A stretch of 64,000 nt of DNA from LMUY01 sp964244655 (GTDB lineage: Bacteria; Pseudomonadota; Alphaproteobacteria; Acetobacterales; Acetobacteraceae). The notes under the pieces were generated by a model. That model was not told where the DNA came from, searched no databases, and saw only the letters and a program-made list of their open reading frames with translations. Location: NCBI GenBank assembly GCA_964244655.1, contig CAXTJU010000007.1, positions 1 through 64,000 of the forward strand, read 5' to 3'. The translations under genes were made by a program, and so were the position numbers. How positions within the stretch are numbered: position 1 is the stretch's first letter; each line of letters opens with the position of its first letter. This document shows, in pieces, positions 15,625 through 24,357 of this stretch.

Positions 15625-16953
15625 ATGCGAACAATTCCATTGAGCCTGATTGGCAGCGCCGTCCGGCGCGGGTGGCCGAGCGGGCCGGAGCATTCCCGCC
15701 AGGAATGGCTGCGCCGGGTGGCGTTCTGGGCCGGCGCGGTGCTGGTGGGCGTGGCCGCCCTGCTGTTCGCCCGCCTGGCCGATGGCGCCGGGCGGATGTT
15801 CACCGGCATGACGGCCGGGCGCGGCTGGCTGCCGTTCCTGCTGGCGCCGGCCGGGCTGGGGCTGAGCGTCCTGCTCACCCGCACGGTGTTCCCCGGCGCG
15901 CAGGGCAGCGGCATCCCGCAGGTGATCGCCTCCTTGCACATGAAAAGTGCGGACCGGGTGGACGCCACGCTCTCGCTGCGGGTGGCGGCGGGCAAGGTGC
16001 TGCTGACGCTGCTGAGCCTGGCGTCCGGCGCATCCATCGGGCGGGAAGGGCCCACGGTGCAGGTCAGCGCCAGCATCATGCACGCGGTGGGCCGGGCGCT
16101 GCGCCTGCCGCGCGAGGACGCCTACCGCGCCATGGTGCTCGGCGGCGGGGCGGCCGGGGTGGCGGCCGCGTTCAACACCCCGCTCGCCGGGGTGGTGTTC
16201 GCCATCGAGGAGCTGAGCCACTCCTTCGAGACGCGCACCTCCGGCACGGTGCTGACGGCCGTCATCATCGCCGGCGTCACCACGGCGGCCAGCATCGGCA
16301 GCTACAGCTACTTCGGCGCCACCTCCGCCGAGCTTCCCTGGGGGGTCGGCTGGCTCGCCGTCGTCGCCTGCGGCGTGTGCGGCGGCCTGGCGGGCGGCCT
16401 GTTCAGCCGCGCCCTGCTGCTGTTCGCCCACGGCCTGCCGGGTGCGGCAGGGCGCTGGATCGCGCGCCACCCCGTCGGCTTCGCGGCGCTGTGCGGCCTC
16501 GGCGTGGCGACGATCGGCTGGGCCAGCCAAGGCGCCACCTACGGCACCGGCTACGCCCAGGCGCGCGCCCTGGTGAGCGGCGGCGACGCGGCCAGCAGCT
16601 TCTTCCTGCTCAAGCTGGCCGCGACAATCGTGTCCTACGTCAGCGGCGTGCCGGGCGGCATCTTCGCGCCGTCGCTCGCGGTCGGCTCCGGCTTAGGACA
16701 TGCCATCGCAGGCCTGCTGCCATCGGCGCCCGCTGGAGCCGTGGTGCTGCTGGGCATGGTGGCGTATTTCAGCGGCGTGGTGCAGGCGCCGATCACCGCC
16801 ACCGTCATCGTCATGGAGATGACCGACGACGGCCGGGTGACGGTGCCGCTGATGGCGGCGGCGCTGCTGGCGTTCGGCGTGTCCCGGCTGGTGTGCCCGC
16901 AGCCGCTGTATGCCGCGCTGGCCGAGCGCTACCTCAGCACGCAGAAATCGTAG
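15625..16953 (+). CDS. clcA: ClC-family chloride channel/exchanger
   Basis: A 442-residue inner-membrane ClC protein with about 10-12 hydrophobic helices. The three anion-site motifs are present: GSGIP (94-98), GREGP (139-143, gating glutamate E141) and GGIFAPSLAVG near residue 350. FAIEEL keeps the acidic pair found in H+/Cl- exchangers, so an exchanger is more likely than a channel. No CBS domains follow. The family supports anion balance and acid resistance. The start is divergent from the radical SAM gene, 64 bases away, so the intervening DNA must hold both promoters. Confidence 0.92.
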   Translation: MRTIPLSLIGSAVRRGWPSGPEHSRQEWLRRVAFWAGAVLVGVAALLFARLADGAGRMFTGMTAGRGWLPFLLAPAGLGLSVLLTRTVFPGAQGSGIPQVIASLHMKSADRVDATLSLRVAAGKVLLTLLSLASGASIGREGPTVQVSASIMHAVGRALRLPREDAYRAMVLGGGAAGVAAAFNTPLAGVVFAIEELSHSFETRTSGTVLTAVIIAGVTTAASIGSYSYFGATSAELPWGVGWLAVVACGVCGGLAGGLFSRALLLFAHGLPGAAGRWIARHPVGFAALCGLGVATIGWASQGATYGTGYAQARALVSGGDAASSFFLLKLAATIVSYVSGVPGGIFAPSLAVGSGLGHAIAGLLPSAPAGAVVLLGMVAYFSGVVQAPITATVIVMEMTDDGRVTVPLMAAALLAFGVSRLVCPQPLYAALAERYLSTQKS

Positions 16954-16982
16954 CTGTTGCAGCGTGCATTCATTCGCCGTTC

Positions 16983-17003
16983 GGAATTCGGGCCTAGAAT
17001 TCC
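16983..17003. promoter_or_regulatory. Perfect 7-bp inverted repeat (possible operator)
   Basis: GGAATTC (16983-16989) and GAATTCC (16997-17003) are separated by seven bases and form an exact dyad, 54 bases before the lipoprotein start and 29 bases after the clcA stop. There is no T run after it, so an operator is more likely than an intrinsic terminator. No regulator is known. Confidence 0.35.
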
Positions 17004-17057
17004 ATGACACCGTTTTCCCACAACGTGCCCCAGAGCCGCATCGAGGAAACCTGCCAG

Positions 17058-17546
17058 ATGCTGAAGCCCGCCTTGCCTGTCGCCGGACTGGCTTTGTTGC
17101 TCGCCGCCTGTTCGACAGAGGGCAAGGTCACGCCGCTCCTGAGCGGCGCCCCCGCGCCGCTACCCACCGCGAGCACCTGGACGGTGTCGGTCGAGGGCTG
17201 TCCGGAACCGAGCCAATGCGAGGAGCTCCGCACGGCGCTGGCCGGTCATCTGGTGGGCGCAGGACTGGCCTCAAGCATCGTGCCGCCCGGCCAGCCCGGG
17301 GTCCTCTCGCTTGATGTGCGCGTCACGAGGATGCGGACTGTCTCCACGACCGAGCGCGTGCTGTTCGGCACGTTGGCCGGGCGCAACACCGTTGTCGGCA
17401 CGAACACGCTGCATGACAGCAGCGGCGCGGTGCTGCGCTCCTTCGAGGTCGATGCCGAGTCAGCCGCGCACCCGCTCAGCGGGGAAACCACGTTGCTCGA
17501 CGCCTACCGGCAATTCGCAACCGAGACAGTCTCGTCGCTGCGTTGA
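17058..17546 (+). CDS. Small lipoprotein, DUF4410-like
   Basis: A 162-residue predicted outer-membrane lipoprotein: residues 1-18 form a signal peptide ending in the lipobox LLAAC. The mature part has two predicted beta-alpha segments, VLSLDVRVTRMRTVS and the TLHDSSGAVLRSFEVDAES block, resembling DUF4410 proteins of unknown function. ATG at 17058 is chosen because GAGGAA lies upstream and gives a proper signal peptide; an ATG at 17004 would put 18 unrelated residues before it. GC is lower than in neighbouring genes. Family assignment is from memory of the pattern only. Confidence 0.6.
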   Translation: MLKPALPVAGLALLLAACSTEGKVTPLLSGAPAPLPTASTWTVSVEGCPEPSQCEELRTALAGHLVGAGLASSIVPPGQPGVLSLDVRVTRMRTVSTTERVLFGTLAGRNTVVGTNTLHDSSGAVLRSFEVDAESAAHPLSGETTLLDAYRQFATETVSSLR

Positions 17547-17618
17547 GTCCACGGCATCCAGGATTAGGCTCGTCCTCATCGGTGGGCCGTTTTACAGCTG
17601 CGAGAAGGCGCCCAACCT

Positions 17619-18155
17619 TCAGGTCGCCAGATGCTCTCGCAGCCGCGGCATCAGCTCCACCAGGTTGCAGGGGCGGTGGCGGCTGTCCAGCTGGGATAGC
17701 AGGATGCCGTCCCAGCCATCCTTGACCGCGCCCGTGCTGCCCGGCAGCGCGAACAGGTAGGTGCCGCCTGCCACGCCGCCGATCGCGCGCGATTGCATGG
17801 TGGAGGTGCCGATCTTGGCGAAGCTGAGCATGCGGAACAGCTCGCCGAAGCCTTCGATGCGTTTCTCCATCACCCGCTCGAACGCCTCGGGCGTCACGTC
17901 GCGGCCGGTGATGCCGGTGCCGCCGGTGGTGACGACGGCGTCCACTCCAGGGTCGGCGATCCAGCCGCGCAGCCGGCGCTCGATCGCGTCCGCGTCGTCC
18001 CGCTCGATGGCGCGCTCCGCCAGCACGTGGCCCGCCGCCAGCACGCGGGCGGCCAGCGTGTCGCCGGAGGTGTCGTCATCCGCCGTGCGGGTGTCCGATA
18101 CGGTCAGCACGGCGATGCGGACGGGGAGGAAGCGGCGGGTCTCGTCGATGCCCAA
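17619..18155 (-). CDS. moaB: Molybdenum cofactor biosynthesis protein B
   Basis: A 178-residue MoaB/MogA-fold protein linked to adenylylation of molybdopterin before molybdate insertion. The motifs VVTTGGTGITGRDVTPEA (residues about 90-107) and FALPGSTGAVKDGWDGIL are diagnostic. The N-terminus IAVLTVSDTRTADDDTSG carries the conserved start of the fold. It is downstream of the lytic transglycosylase gene by 12 bases, likely one transcript, though the two functions are unrelated. Confidence 0.93.
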   Translation of the reverse strand: MGIDETRRFLPVRIAVLTVSDTRTADDDTSGDTLAARVLAAGHVLAERAIERDDADAIERRLRGWIADPGVDAVVTTGGTGITGRDVTPEAFERVMEKRIEGFGELFRMLSFAKIGTSTMQSRAIGGVAGGTYLFALPGSTGAVKDGWDGILLSQLDSRHRPCNLVELMPRLREHLAT

Positions 18156-18167
18156 GGGGGAACTCCT

Positions 18168-19994
18168 TCAGTGCAGGCGGGCGACCTGCTCGCGCTTCAC
18201 CGCCTTGGGCTCGAAGGCGGGCCAGGCGCCGGCGGCCAGCGTGTCCAGGCTCGGCGCGGGCAGGCGGAGGCGGGCGGCGTAGATCCAGCTGTAGGTCAGC
18301 GCACGGGGCACGAAAGCGCGCGTCTCGTCATTGGGGATGCTCTCGATGAACAGCAACGGGTCGTCCGAGAACGGGATGCCGTCGGCCATGCGGCCGAAGC
18401 TGGTCGGCCCGGCGTTGTAGCTGCCGAGCAGGCGGATCAGGTCGTTGCCGACGCCATCCATGGCAGCGAGGTACATCACGTAGCTCTGCCCGATGGACAG
18501 GTTGGTCGCCGGGTCGTGCAGCCGCCGCGCGTATCGCCCGGATGCCGTGCCGCCATCGCCGCTCACGTAGCTGGCGGTAACCGGCATGACCTGCATCAGC
18601 CCACGCGCGCCAACGCTCGAGACGGCGTCCGGGTCGAAGTTGGATTCCAGCCGGGTCAGCGCATACACCAGCGCCGGGTCGATGCGGAAGCCGCCGGCGG
18701 GGCGCAGGGCGGGGATCGGGAAGCGGGCGTCGTCGTGCGGCCGGCCTTCCGCGGTCTCGATCAGGCCGGCGAGCTGGGCCGCGAGGTCCATCATCCCGGC
18801 GGCCTCGGCGACACGCAGCACGGCCTCGCTCAGCGCCGGGTCAGCGGAGACCTGCGGCCACAGGCAGCGCAGCTCCGCCTCGGCGCGGCGGCCCTGGCCG
18901 ATTTGCAGCAGGGCGAAGGCGCGGCGTCCGCTCGGGATGGCGATCAGCGCGTCGGTATCGGCGCTGCCGAGGATTTCGCGGCTGTCCGGCTGGCTCGCGC
19001 CGAGCCCCAGCGTGCGGCGGGCGAGCAGGCCGTAGAACGTGTGCTGCGAGCGGGCGGCGAGGGCCATCCAGGGGCTGTATCCCGCCGGGTCACGGTTGCG
19101 CAGGTGGGAGCGGGCAGCCCAGAACGCCGCCCCGGCGCGCAGGCTGGCCGATGCGAGGTCCGCGCGGTAGGCGGCCTCGAACAGGCCTTGCGCCTCGCCA
19201 TGCCGCTGGAGCCGCCAGGCGGCGAGGCCGGCCACGTAGCCGCCCAGGCCCACGCGCCCGTTCGACTGGCGCAGCGCCCCGGCGGCGAGCCGCAGGGCCA
19301 GCTCGTCGCGGCCCTGGGTGAACAGCGCCTGCGCGATCTCCGCGCGCAGCTGGTTGCCGTAGAGCGCGTCCAGGCCGCGGGTGCGGCGCAGCAGGTCGAG
19401 CGCGCTGTCGGCGTTCCCGGCCCGGGCGCGCTCGTGCACCGTGCGGTCGAGCAGGGGGTTGCGCGCCAGGTGGGCGCGGGCCGGCTCGTCCTCCTCCGGC
19501 GGCGCCGCGGCCGGCGAGGCCGGTTCCAGCATGGCCGAGTCAGGGGCATCCGGCCGCTGGCGCCCAGGTGCGATCCGGGTGAGCAACAGGGCGTGCACGG
19601 CGCCAGCGTCGGGATGGTCAGGGTATTGCCTGAGCCAGGTCGCCAGCTCGGAAGCGGGGGCGAGGGTGAAACGGCCGAGGTAGCGCTGCGCCAGCACATG
19701 GCCGTTCAGCAACGGGTCCGGCGTCGCCGCAAGCTCGGCATCGGCGGCGGCCAGGTTACCGGCCGCTTGCATGGCGAACACGCGGCGCAGGCGGGCAGCG
19801 TCGCTGGGGGCGAGCGGCTCCGGCAATCCGGCGCCCGCGACTCCGCTGCCGACCCGCGGGTTGGCGAAGGCGGTATCCTCGCTGGGCGTGGCGCGCACGT
19901 CTCCCGGCGGCAAGGACCCGGCAATGATCGCGGCGCCGGCTATCAAGAACCGGGCGGCGGGAAGACGGGAGAGCTTTTGGCTGACTCCTCGCAT
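18168..19994 (-). CDS. slt: Soluble lytic murein transglycosylase (Slt type)
   Basis: A 608-residue periplasmic enzyme that cuts the MurNAc-GlcNAc bond of peptidoglycan with formation of 1,6-anhydroMurNAc. Residues about 12-36 form a signal peptide. A long alpha-helical superhelix follows, and the C-terminal catalytic domain has E450 in LTRLESNFDPDAVSSVGARG, then GLMQVMPVTASY and LGSYNAGP. ATG at 19994 is used. The upstream 125 bases (19995-20119) lie between this gene and the UDG-like gene that ends at 20120; I see no clear element there. Confidence 0.9.
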   Translation of the reverse strand: MRGVSQKLSRLPAARFLIAGAAIIAGSLPPGDVRATPSEDTAFANPRVGSGVAGAGLPEPLAPSDAARLRRVFAMQAAGNLAAADAELAATPDPLLNGHVLAQRYLGRFTLAPASELATWLRQYPDHPDAGAVHALLLTRIAPGRQRPDAPDSAMLEPASPAAAPPEEDEPARAHLARNPLLDRTVHERARAGNADSALDLLRRTRGLDALYGNQLRAEIAQALFTQGRDELALRLAAGALRQSNGRVGLGGYVAGLAAWRLQRHGEAQGLFEAAYRADLASASLRAGAAFWAARSHLRNRDPAGYSPWMALAARSQHTFYGLLARRTLGLGASQPDSREILGSADTDALIAIPSGRRAFALLQIGQGRRAEAELRCLWPQVSADPALSEAVLRVAEAAGMMDLAAQLAGLIETAEGRPHDDARFPIPALRPAGGFRIDPALVYALTRLESNFDPDAVSSVGARGLMQVMPVTASYVSGDGGTASGRYARRLHDPATNLSIGQSYVMYLAAMDGVGNDLIRLLGSYNAGPTSFGRMADGIPFSDDPLLFIESIPNDETRAFVPRALTYSWIYAARLRLPAPSLDTLAAGAWPAFEPKAVKREQVARLH

Positions 19995-20119
19995 GGCGGG
20001 GGGGCGCTACACGCTGGACCCCGGCGGCACAAGCGGCCCGGACGCTTTTGAGCGGCCAGCATCTCGCAAGTGCCTGGCGTTCCGATGAATACTTCGACCG
20101 TAAACAAAGCGTGAATTGG

Positions 20120-20884
20120 TTATTCAGGGCCGATGGCGCGCCGCAACCGCAGCAAGTCCGCCCAGGCGTCGCGCTTGGCGGCCGGCGTGGCCTGGATGTG
20201 GGCGGGGGACGGCAAGGCCAGCGCCGGGACCGGGCTCGGCAGGCCGGGGACGGCCAGGTCGTGCCATACGCCGCGCGGCCGCCGCCCGGTGGCCGGCAGC
20301 AGGGTCCGGGTCGCCAGCCCGCCCAGGATGACCACCCGGCGCGGCCGCAGCAGCTCCAGGTGGCGCAGCAGGAAGGGCAGGCAGAGCTGCACTTCCGACT
20401 CCGCCGGCTTGCGGTCGCCGGGGGGGCGCCAGGGCAGCAGGCTGGTGGCCAGGCAGGCAGCGCGGTCCAGCCCGGCGGAGGCGAACATGCGGTCCAGGAA
20501 CAGGGCGGCCGGGCCGGCGAACGGCAGCCCGGCGCGGTCCTCCGCAGCGCCGGGCACGTCTGCCACCAGCACGACGCCGGACGCCGGGTCGCCGTCGCTG
20601 AACACCAGGCTGGTGGCGGTGGCGCGCAGGGCGCAGCCGTCGAACGCCGCCAGGGCGGCCCGCAGCTCGGCCGGCGTGCTGGCCGCGGCGGCGAGCGCCT
20701 GCGCCTGCGCCTGGAGCTGCGGCTGGGCCACCGCGGCCGGGACGGCGGGGCGCGCCAGCGGCACCAGCCGGGGCAGGGGCGTCGCAGGGCGGGCGACCGC
20801 CGTCCGGCGATCAATCGGCTGGTCGGCGAGCGCCTCGTCCGCCCCCCACTCCACTTGCAGCCTCAGGAGCGCCAAATCGTCCAT
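20120..20884 (-). CDS. Uracil-DNA glycosylase family 4-like protein, degenerate
   Basis: A 254-residue protein whose C-terminal 160 residues have the family 4 UDG fold: FDGCALRATATSLVFSDGDP, then DVPGAAEDRAGLPFAGPA and LLPWRPPGDRKPAESEVQLC. Family 4 enzymes hold a [4Fe-4S] cluster with four cysteines. Here the first is F (FDGC) and the third is W (LPWRPPG), so only two remain. The motif normally reading HPS/HPA near the end reads LPSPAHI. The first 90 residues are Ala/Pro-rich linker. Uracil excision is therefore uncertain. ATG at 20884 is chosen over an upstream 28-residue extension; the gene is divergent from the ETF-QO gene. Confidence 0.72.
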   Translation of the reverse strand: MDDLALLRLQVEWGADEALADQPIDRRTAVARPATPLPRLVPLARPAVPAAVAQPQLQAQAQALAAAASTPAELRAALAAFDGCALRATATSLVFSDGDPASGVVLVADVPGAAEDRAGLPFAGPAALFLDRMFASAGLDRAACLATSLLPWRPPGDRKPAESEVQLCLPFLLRHLELLRPRRVVILGGLATRTLLPATGRRPRGVWHDLAVPGLPSPVPALALPSPAHIQATPAAKRDAWADLLRLRRAIGPE

Positions 20885-20979
20885 GCGGGCGTTTTGTGCC
20901 GCATTCGCACCCGGCGCAACACTGCCGACGGTGGCAAAAGCGGGGTTTCTGCCTATCTCTTGCGGCAAGGGAGAGGCTG

Positions 20980-22605
20980 ATGTCCGAGCGCGAGGCGATG
21001 GAGTTCGACGTGGTGGTGGTGGGCGCTGGCCCGGCCGGATTGGCAGCCGCCATCCGCCTGAAGCAGCTCGCGCCGGATGCGTCGGTCTGCGTGGTGGAGA
21101 AAGGCGGCGAGGTGGGCGCGCACATCCTGTCCGGCGCCGTCATCGAGCCGCGGGCGCTGGCCGAGCTGCTGCCGGACTGGCAGGAGCGCGGCGCCCCGCT
21201 CACGACTCCGGCCGGAGAGGATCGTTTCCTATACCTGACGGCCAAGCGCGCCTTCCGATTGCCGACGCCGCCGCAGATGCACAACGCGGGCAACTACATC
21301 GTCTCGCTGGGCAACGTGGTGCGCTGGCTCGGGCAGCAGGCGGAGGCCATGGGCGTCGAGGTCTATCCAGGCTTCGCCGCGTCGGAGCTGCTGGAAGAGG
21401 AAGGCCGCATCGTCGGCATCGCCACCGGGGACATGGGCGTGGAGAAAAGCGGCGAGCATGGCGGCAACTACCAGCCGGGCATGGAGCTGCGCGCGACCTA
21501 CACCCTGTTCGCCGAAGGTTGCCGCGGGTCGCTGTCCAAGCAGGTGATGCAGCGGTTCGGGCTGCGTGACGGCAAGGACCCGCAGACCTATGCGCTCGGC
21601 GTCAAGGAGCTGTGGGAAATCCCGGCGGAGTCCCACAAGCCCGGCCTGATCGAGCACAGCATCGGCTGGCCGCTGGACAGCGCGACCTACGGCGGATCGT
21701 GGCTGTACCATTGGGGCGACCGCTTGGTGTCGTACGGCTTCGTCGTAGGCCTGGACTACGCCAACCCGTGGCTGTCGCCGTTCGACGAGATGCAGCGGTT
21801 CAAGACGCACCCGGCGATGCGCAAGCACTTCGAGGGGGGCCGCCGCATCAGCTACGGCGCGCGGGCGTTGAGCGAGGGCGGGCTGCAATCTATCCCGAAG
21901 CTGACCTTCCCGGGCGGCGCGCTGATCGGCGACGGCGCCGGGTTCCTGAACGTGCCGAAGATCAAGGGCACCCACACGGCCATGAAGTCCGGCATGGTGG
22001 CGGCGGAAGCCATCGCGGAGGCGTTGGCCGGCAACAAGCCCGCCGAGCCCGCCGGGTTCGCCGACAAGATGCAGGCGAGCTGGGCGTGGGACGAGCTGAA
22101 GTCCGCGCGCAACCTGCGGCCTGCGTTTGCGAAGTTCGGCCTGTACGGCGGCCTGGCCTATTCGGGCCTGGACACCTACGTGCTGCGCGGCAAGGCGCCG
22201 TGGACGTTTCACCATCCGCATGCCGACAACGAGACGCTGACGCCAGCGGCGAAGGCGCAGCCTATTGCGTATCCCAAGCCGGACGGCACGCTGACGTTCG
22301 ACAAGCTCAGCTCCGTGTTCATCAGCAACACGAACCACGAGGAGAACCAGCCGGTGCACCTGCGGCTGCGCGACCCGGCGCGGTGGCAGGGCGTGAACTG
22401 GGACGAGTACCGCAGCCCCGAGTCGCGCTACTGCCCGGCCGGGGTGTACGAAGCGGTGGGGATCGAAACCGGCGAGCCGCGGCTGCAGATCAACGCGCAG
22501 AACTGCGTCCACTGCAAGACGTGCGACATCAAGGACCCGACGCAGAACATCGATTGGTACGTGCCGGAGGGCGGCGGCGGGCCGAACTACCCCGGCGGCA
22601 TGTAA
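20980..22605 (+). CDS. Electron transfer flavoprotein-ubiquinone oxidoreductase
   Basis: A 541-residue ETF-QO that passes electrons from ETF (fatty-acid and amino-acid oxidation) to ubiquinone at the membrane. The FAD site is VVVGAGPAGLAAAIRL near the N-terminus. The quinone-domain stretch KGTHTAMKSGMVAAEA is conserved. The C-terminal ferredoxin-like [4Fe-4S] domain has C485 (RYCPAGVYE), C509, C512 and C515 (NCVHCKTCDIKDP). AAGGGAGAGG precedes the ATG at 20980. The ETF subunits themselves are not in the window. Confidence 0.95.
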   Translation: MSEREAMEFDVVVVGAGPAGLAAAIRLKQLAPDASVCVVEKGGEVGAHILSGAVIEPRALAELLPDWQERGAPLTTPAGEDRFLYLTAKRAFRLPTPPQMHNAGNYIVSLGNVVRWLGQQAEAMGVEVYPGFAASELLEEEGRIVGIATGDMGVEKSGEHGGNYQPGMELRATYTLFAEGCRGSLSKQVMQRFGLRDGKDPQTYALGVKELWEIPAESHKPGLIEHSIGWPLDSATYGGSWLYHWGDRLVSYGFVVGLDYANPWLSPFDEMQRFKTHPAMRKHFEGGRRISYGARALSEGGLQSIPKLTFPGGALIGDGAGFLNVPKIKGTHTAMKSGMVAAEAIAEALAGNKPAEPAGFADKMQASWAWDELKSARNLRPAFAKFGLYGGLAYSGLDTYVLRGKAPWTFHHPHADNETLTPAAKAQPIAYPKPDGTLTFDKLSSVFISNTNHEENQPVHLRLRDPARWQGVNWDEYRSPESRYCPAGVYEAVGIETGEPRLQINAQNCVHCKTCDIKDPTQNIDWYVPEGGGGPNYPGGM

Positions 22606-22650
22606 CGGACGGGCGGCGCTGGCGTCGCCCGGGGCTGGACGATAGAACGC

Positions 22651-24357
22651 ATGCCCATGGTTCACTTGCTCCAGCCCGCTCGCCGTCCCAGCCGCTCCGT
22701 CCTGCTTGCCTTGTGCCTGCTGTCCGCCTGCGCCGCGGCTGATCCGGACGACGCGGCGGGACTGGCGTTCCGCCCCGTCGTGGGAGCGTCCGGCGCCGTG
22801 CTGACGGGGCGCTTCGCGTTTGGTCACGCCGAAATGGACACGGCGGCCGACGACCTGCTGCGTGCCCTGCGATCCGACCCCGGCGATGCGGAGTTGCGCC
22901 AGGAGGCGTTCGCGGCGGCGGTGATGGCTGGGCGGCCGCAGGCGCTGGATCTGGCGCGTCAATCGCCCTCAAACCCCGTAGCCGCACTGCTGCTGGCAGA
23001 TGCTGACGTGAAGGCCGGTGACTGGCATGCGGCGGAAGCCCGGTTCACCGGCTTGCCGGGGCAGGGCGCCATGGCGGTGCTGCGCCCCCTGCTGCAGGCC
23101 TGGGCGCAACAAGGGGCCGGCGCCACGGACAAAGCGCTGGCCACCTTGCGCCCGTTCGTCGAGGGCATCCGGTCCCACGGCGTGTTCGCGTTGCACGCGG
23201 CGCTGATCAACGACCAAGCCGACCGCAAGCCGGAGGCGGCCCGGCTGTATCGGCTCGCCATGGCGCAGGGCGGGCTCAGCTTGGAGTCCGGCACCATCGA
23301 GGCGAGCTGGCAGGCGCGCAACGGCCAGCCGGCGGATGCGCGCAGCACCCTGCGCGCCATGGTGGAGGCGAACCCCGACCTCTCGATCGCCGAGCCGGCG
23401 CTGCTGCAATCGGCAGCTAGTCCCAAGGTCGCCAACGCCGCGGACGGGGTGGCCGAGGTTTACCTGGCCCTGGCCGGCACCCTGCAGCAGCAGCAGGCGT
23501 CAGAGCTGTCCTTGCTGCTGTTGCGGCTGGCCTTGGCGCTGCGGCCGGACCTGACGGCCGCGCGCCTGATGTCAGCCGACCTGGAGGCCAACAACCGGCA
23601 ATGGGATGCGGCAGCGGCCATTCTCGCGTCCGTCTCGCCGGCTGATCCGTTGGCCGCCCTGGTGCAGCTGCGCCAGGCCAGCTACGCCGAACGCGCCGGG
23701 CACCCGGCGGCGGCGAAGCGGCAGCTGGGCGAACTGGCCGACCGCTATCCGTCCCGTCCGGAGCCGCTGGCCGCGCTGGCCGCGATCCAAGGCGCGGAGG
23801 GGCAGTTCGACGATGCGGCGGCCACGTACGGGCGCGCCATCGCGCGGCTGCAACAGCCGGGGAAGCCGGATTGGCCGCTGTTCTACGAGCAAGGCATGGC
23901 CTACGACCGGGCGCATGACTGGCCGCGCGCCGAAGCGGATTTCCTGCGCGCGCTGGAGCTGTCGCCGGACCAGCCCTACGTGCTCAACTACCTGGGCTAC
24001 GCCTGGACGGAGCAGGGGCGCAACCTGCCCCGGGCGCAGCAGATGCTGGAACGCGCGGTGGCGCAGCAGCCGAATGACGGCTCCATCGTGGACAGCCTGG
24101 GCTGGACGCTGCTGCGGCAGGGCAACTCCGCCGGCGCGGTGCACGTGCTCGAGCGCGCGGTCGAGCTGTCGCCGGAGGACTCCGCCATCAACGGCCATCT
24201 CGGCGACGCCTACCAGGCGGCGGGCCGGCGGCCGGAGGCGGAGACCCAGTGGCGTCGGGCGCTGATCCTGCACCCGGACCCGCAGGACGAGAAGGCGCTG
24301 CAAGCCAAGCTCGACAGCGCCGGGTCGTCCGCCACGGCGGCGCGCCGGGTCGAGTGA
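22651..24357 (+). CDS. TPR-repeat lipoprotein
   Basis: A 568-residue predicted lipoprotein: a basic N-terminus (PARRPSRSV), a hydrophobic core and the lipobox LLSAC at about residue 27. The rest is helical tetratricopeptide repeats, clearest in the C-terminal third: WPRAEADFLRALELSPDQPY, then VLNYLGYAWTEQGRNLPRAQ and VVHVLERAVELSPEDSAING-like units. TPR lipoproteins are assembly scaffolds at the outer membrane; the partner is unknown. ATG 22657 is an alternative start. The stop overlaps the GTG of ispE (GTGA), so the two are coupled, as in other Rhodospirillales. Confidence 0.8.
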   Translation: MPMVHLLQPARRPSRSVLLALCLLSACAAADPDDAAGLAFRPVVGASGAVLTGRFAFGHAEMDTAADDLLRALRSDPGDAELRQEAFAAAVMAGRPQALDLARQSPSNPVAALLLADADVKAGDWHAAEARFTGLPGQGAMAVLRPLLQAWAQQGAGATDKALATLRPFVEGIRSHGVFALHAALINDQADRKPEAARLYRLAMAQGGLSLESGTIEASWQARNGQPADARSTLRAMVEANPDLSIAEPALLQSAASPKVANAADGVAEVYLALAGTLQQQQASELSLLLLRLALALRPDLTAARLMSADLEANNRQWDAAAAILASVSPADPLAALVQLRQASYAERAGHPAAAKRQLGELADRYPSRPEPLAALAAIQGAEGQFDDAAATYGRAIARLQQPGKPDWPLFYEQGMAYDRAHDWPRAEADFLRALELSPDQPYVLNYLGYAWTEQGRNLPRAQQMLERAVAQQPNDGSIVDSLGWTLLRQGNSAGAVHVLERAVELSPEDSAINGHLGDAYQAAGRRPEAETQWRRALILHPDPQDEKALQAKLDSAGSSATAARRVE

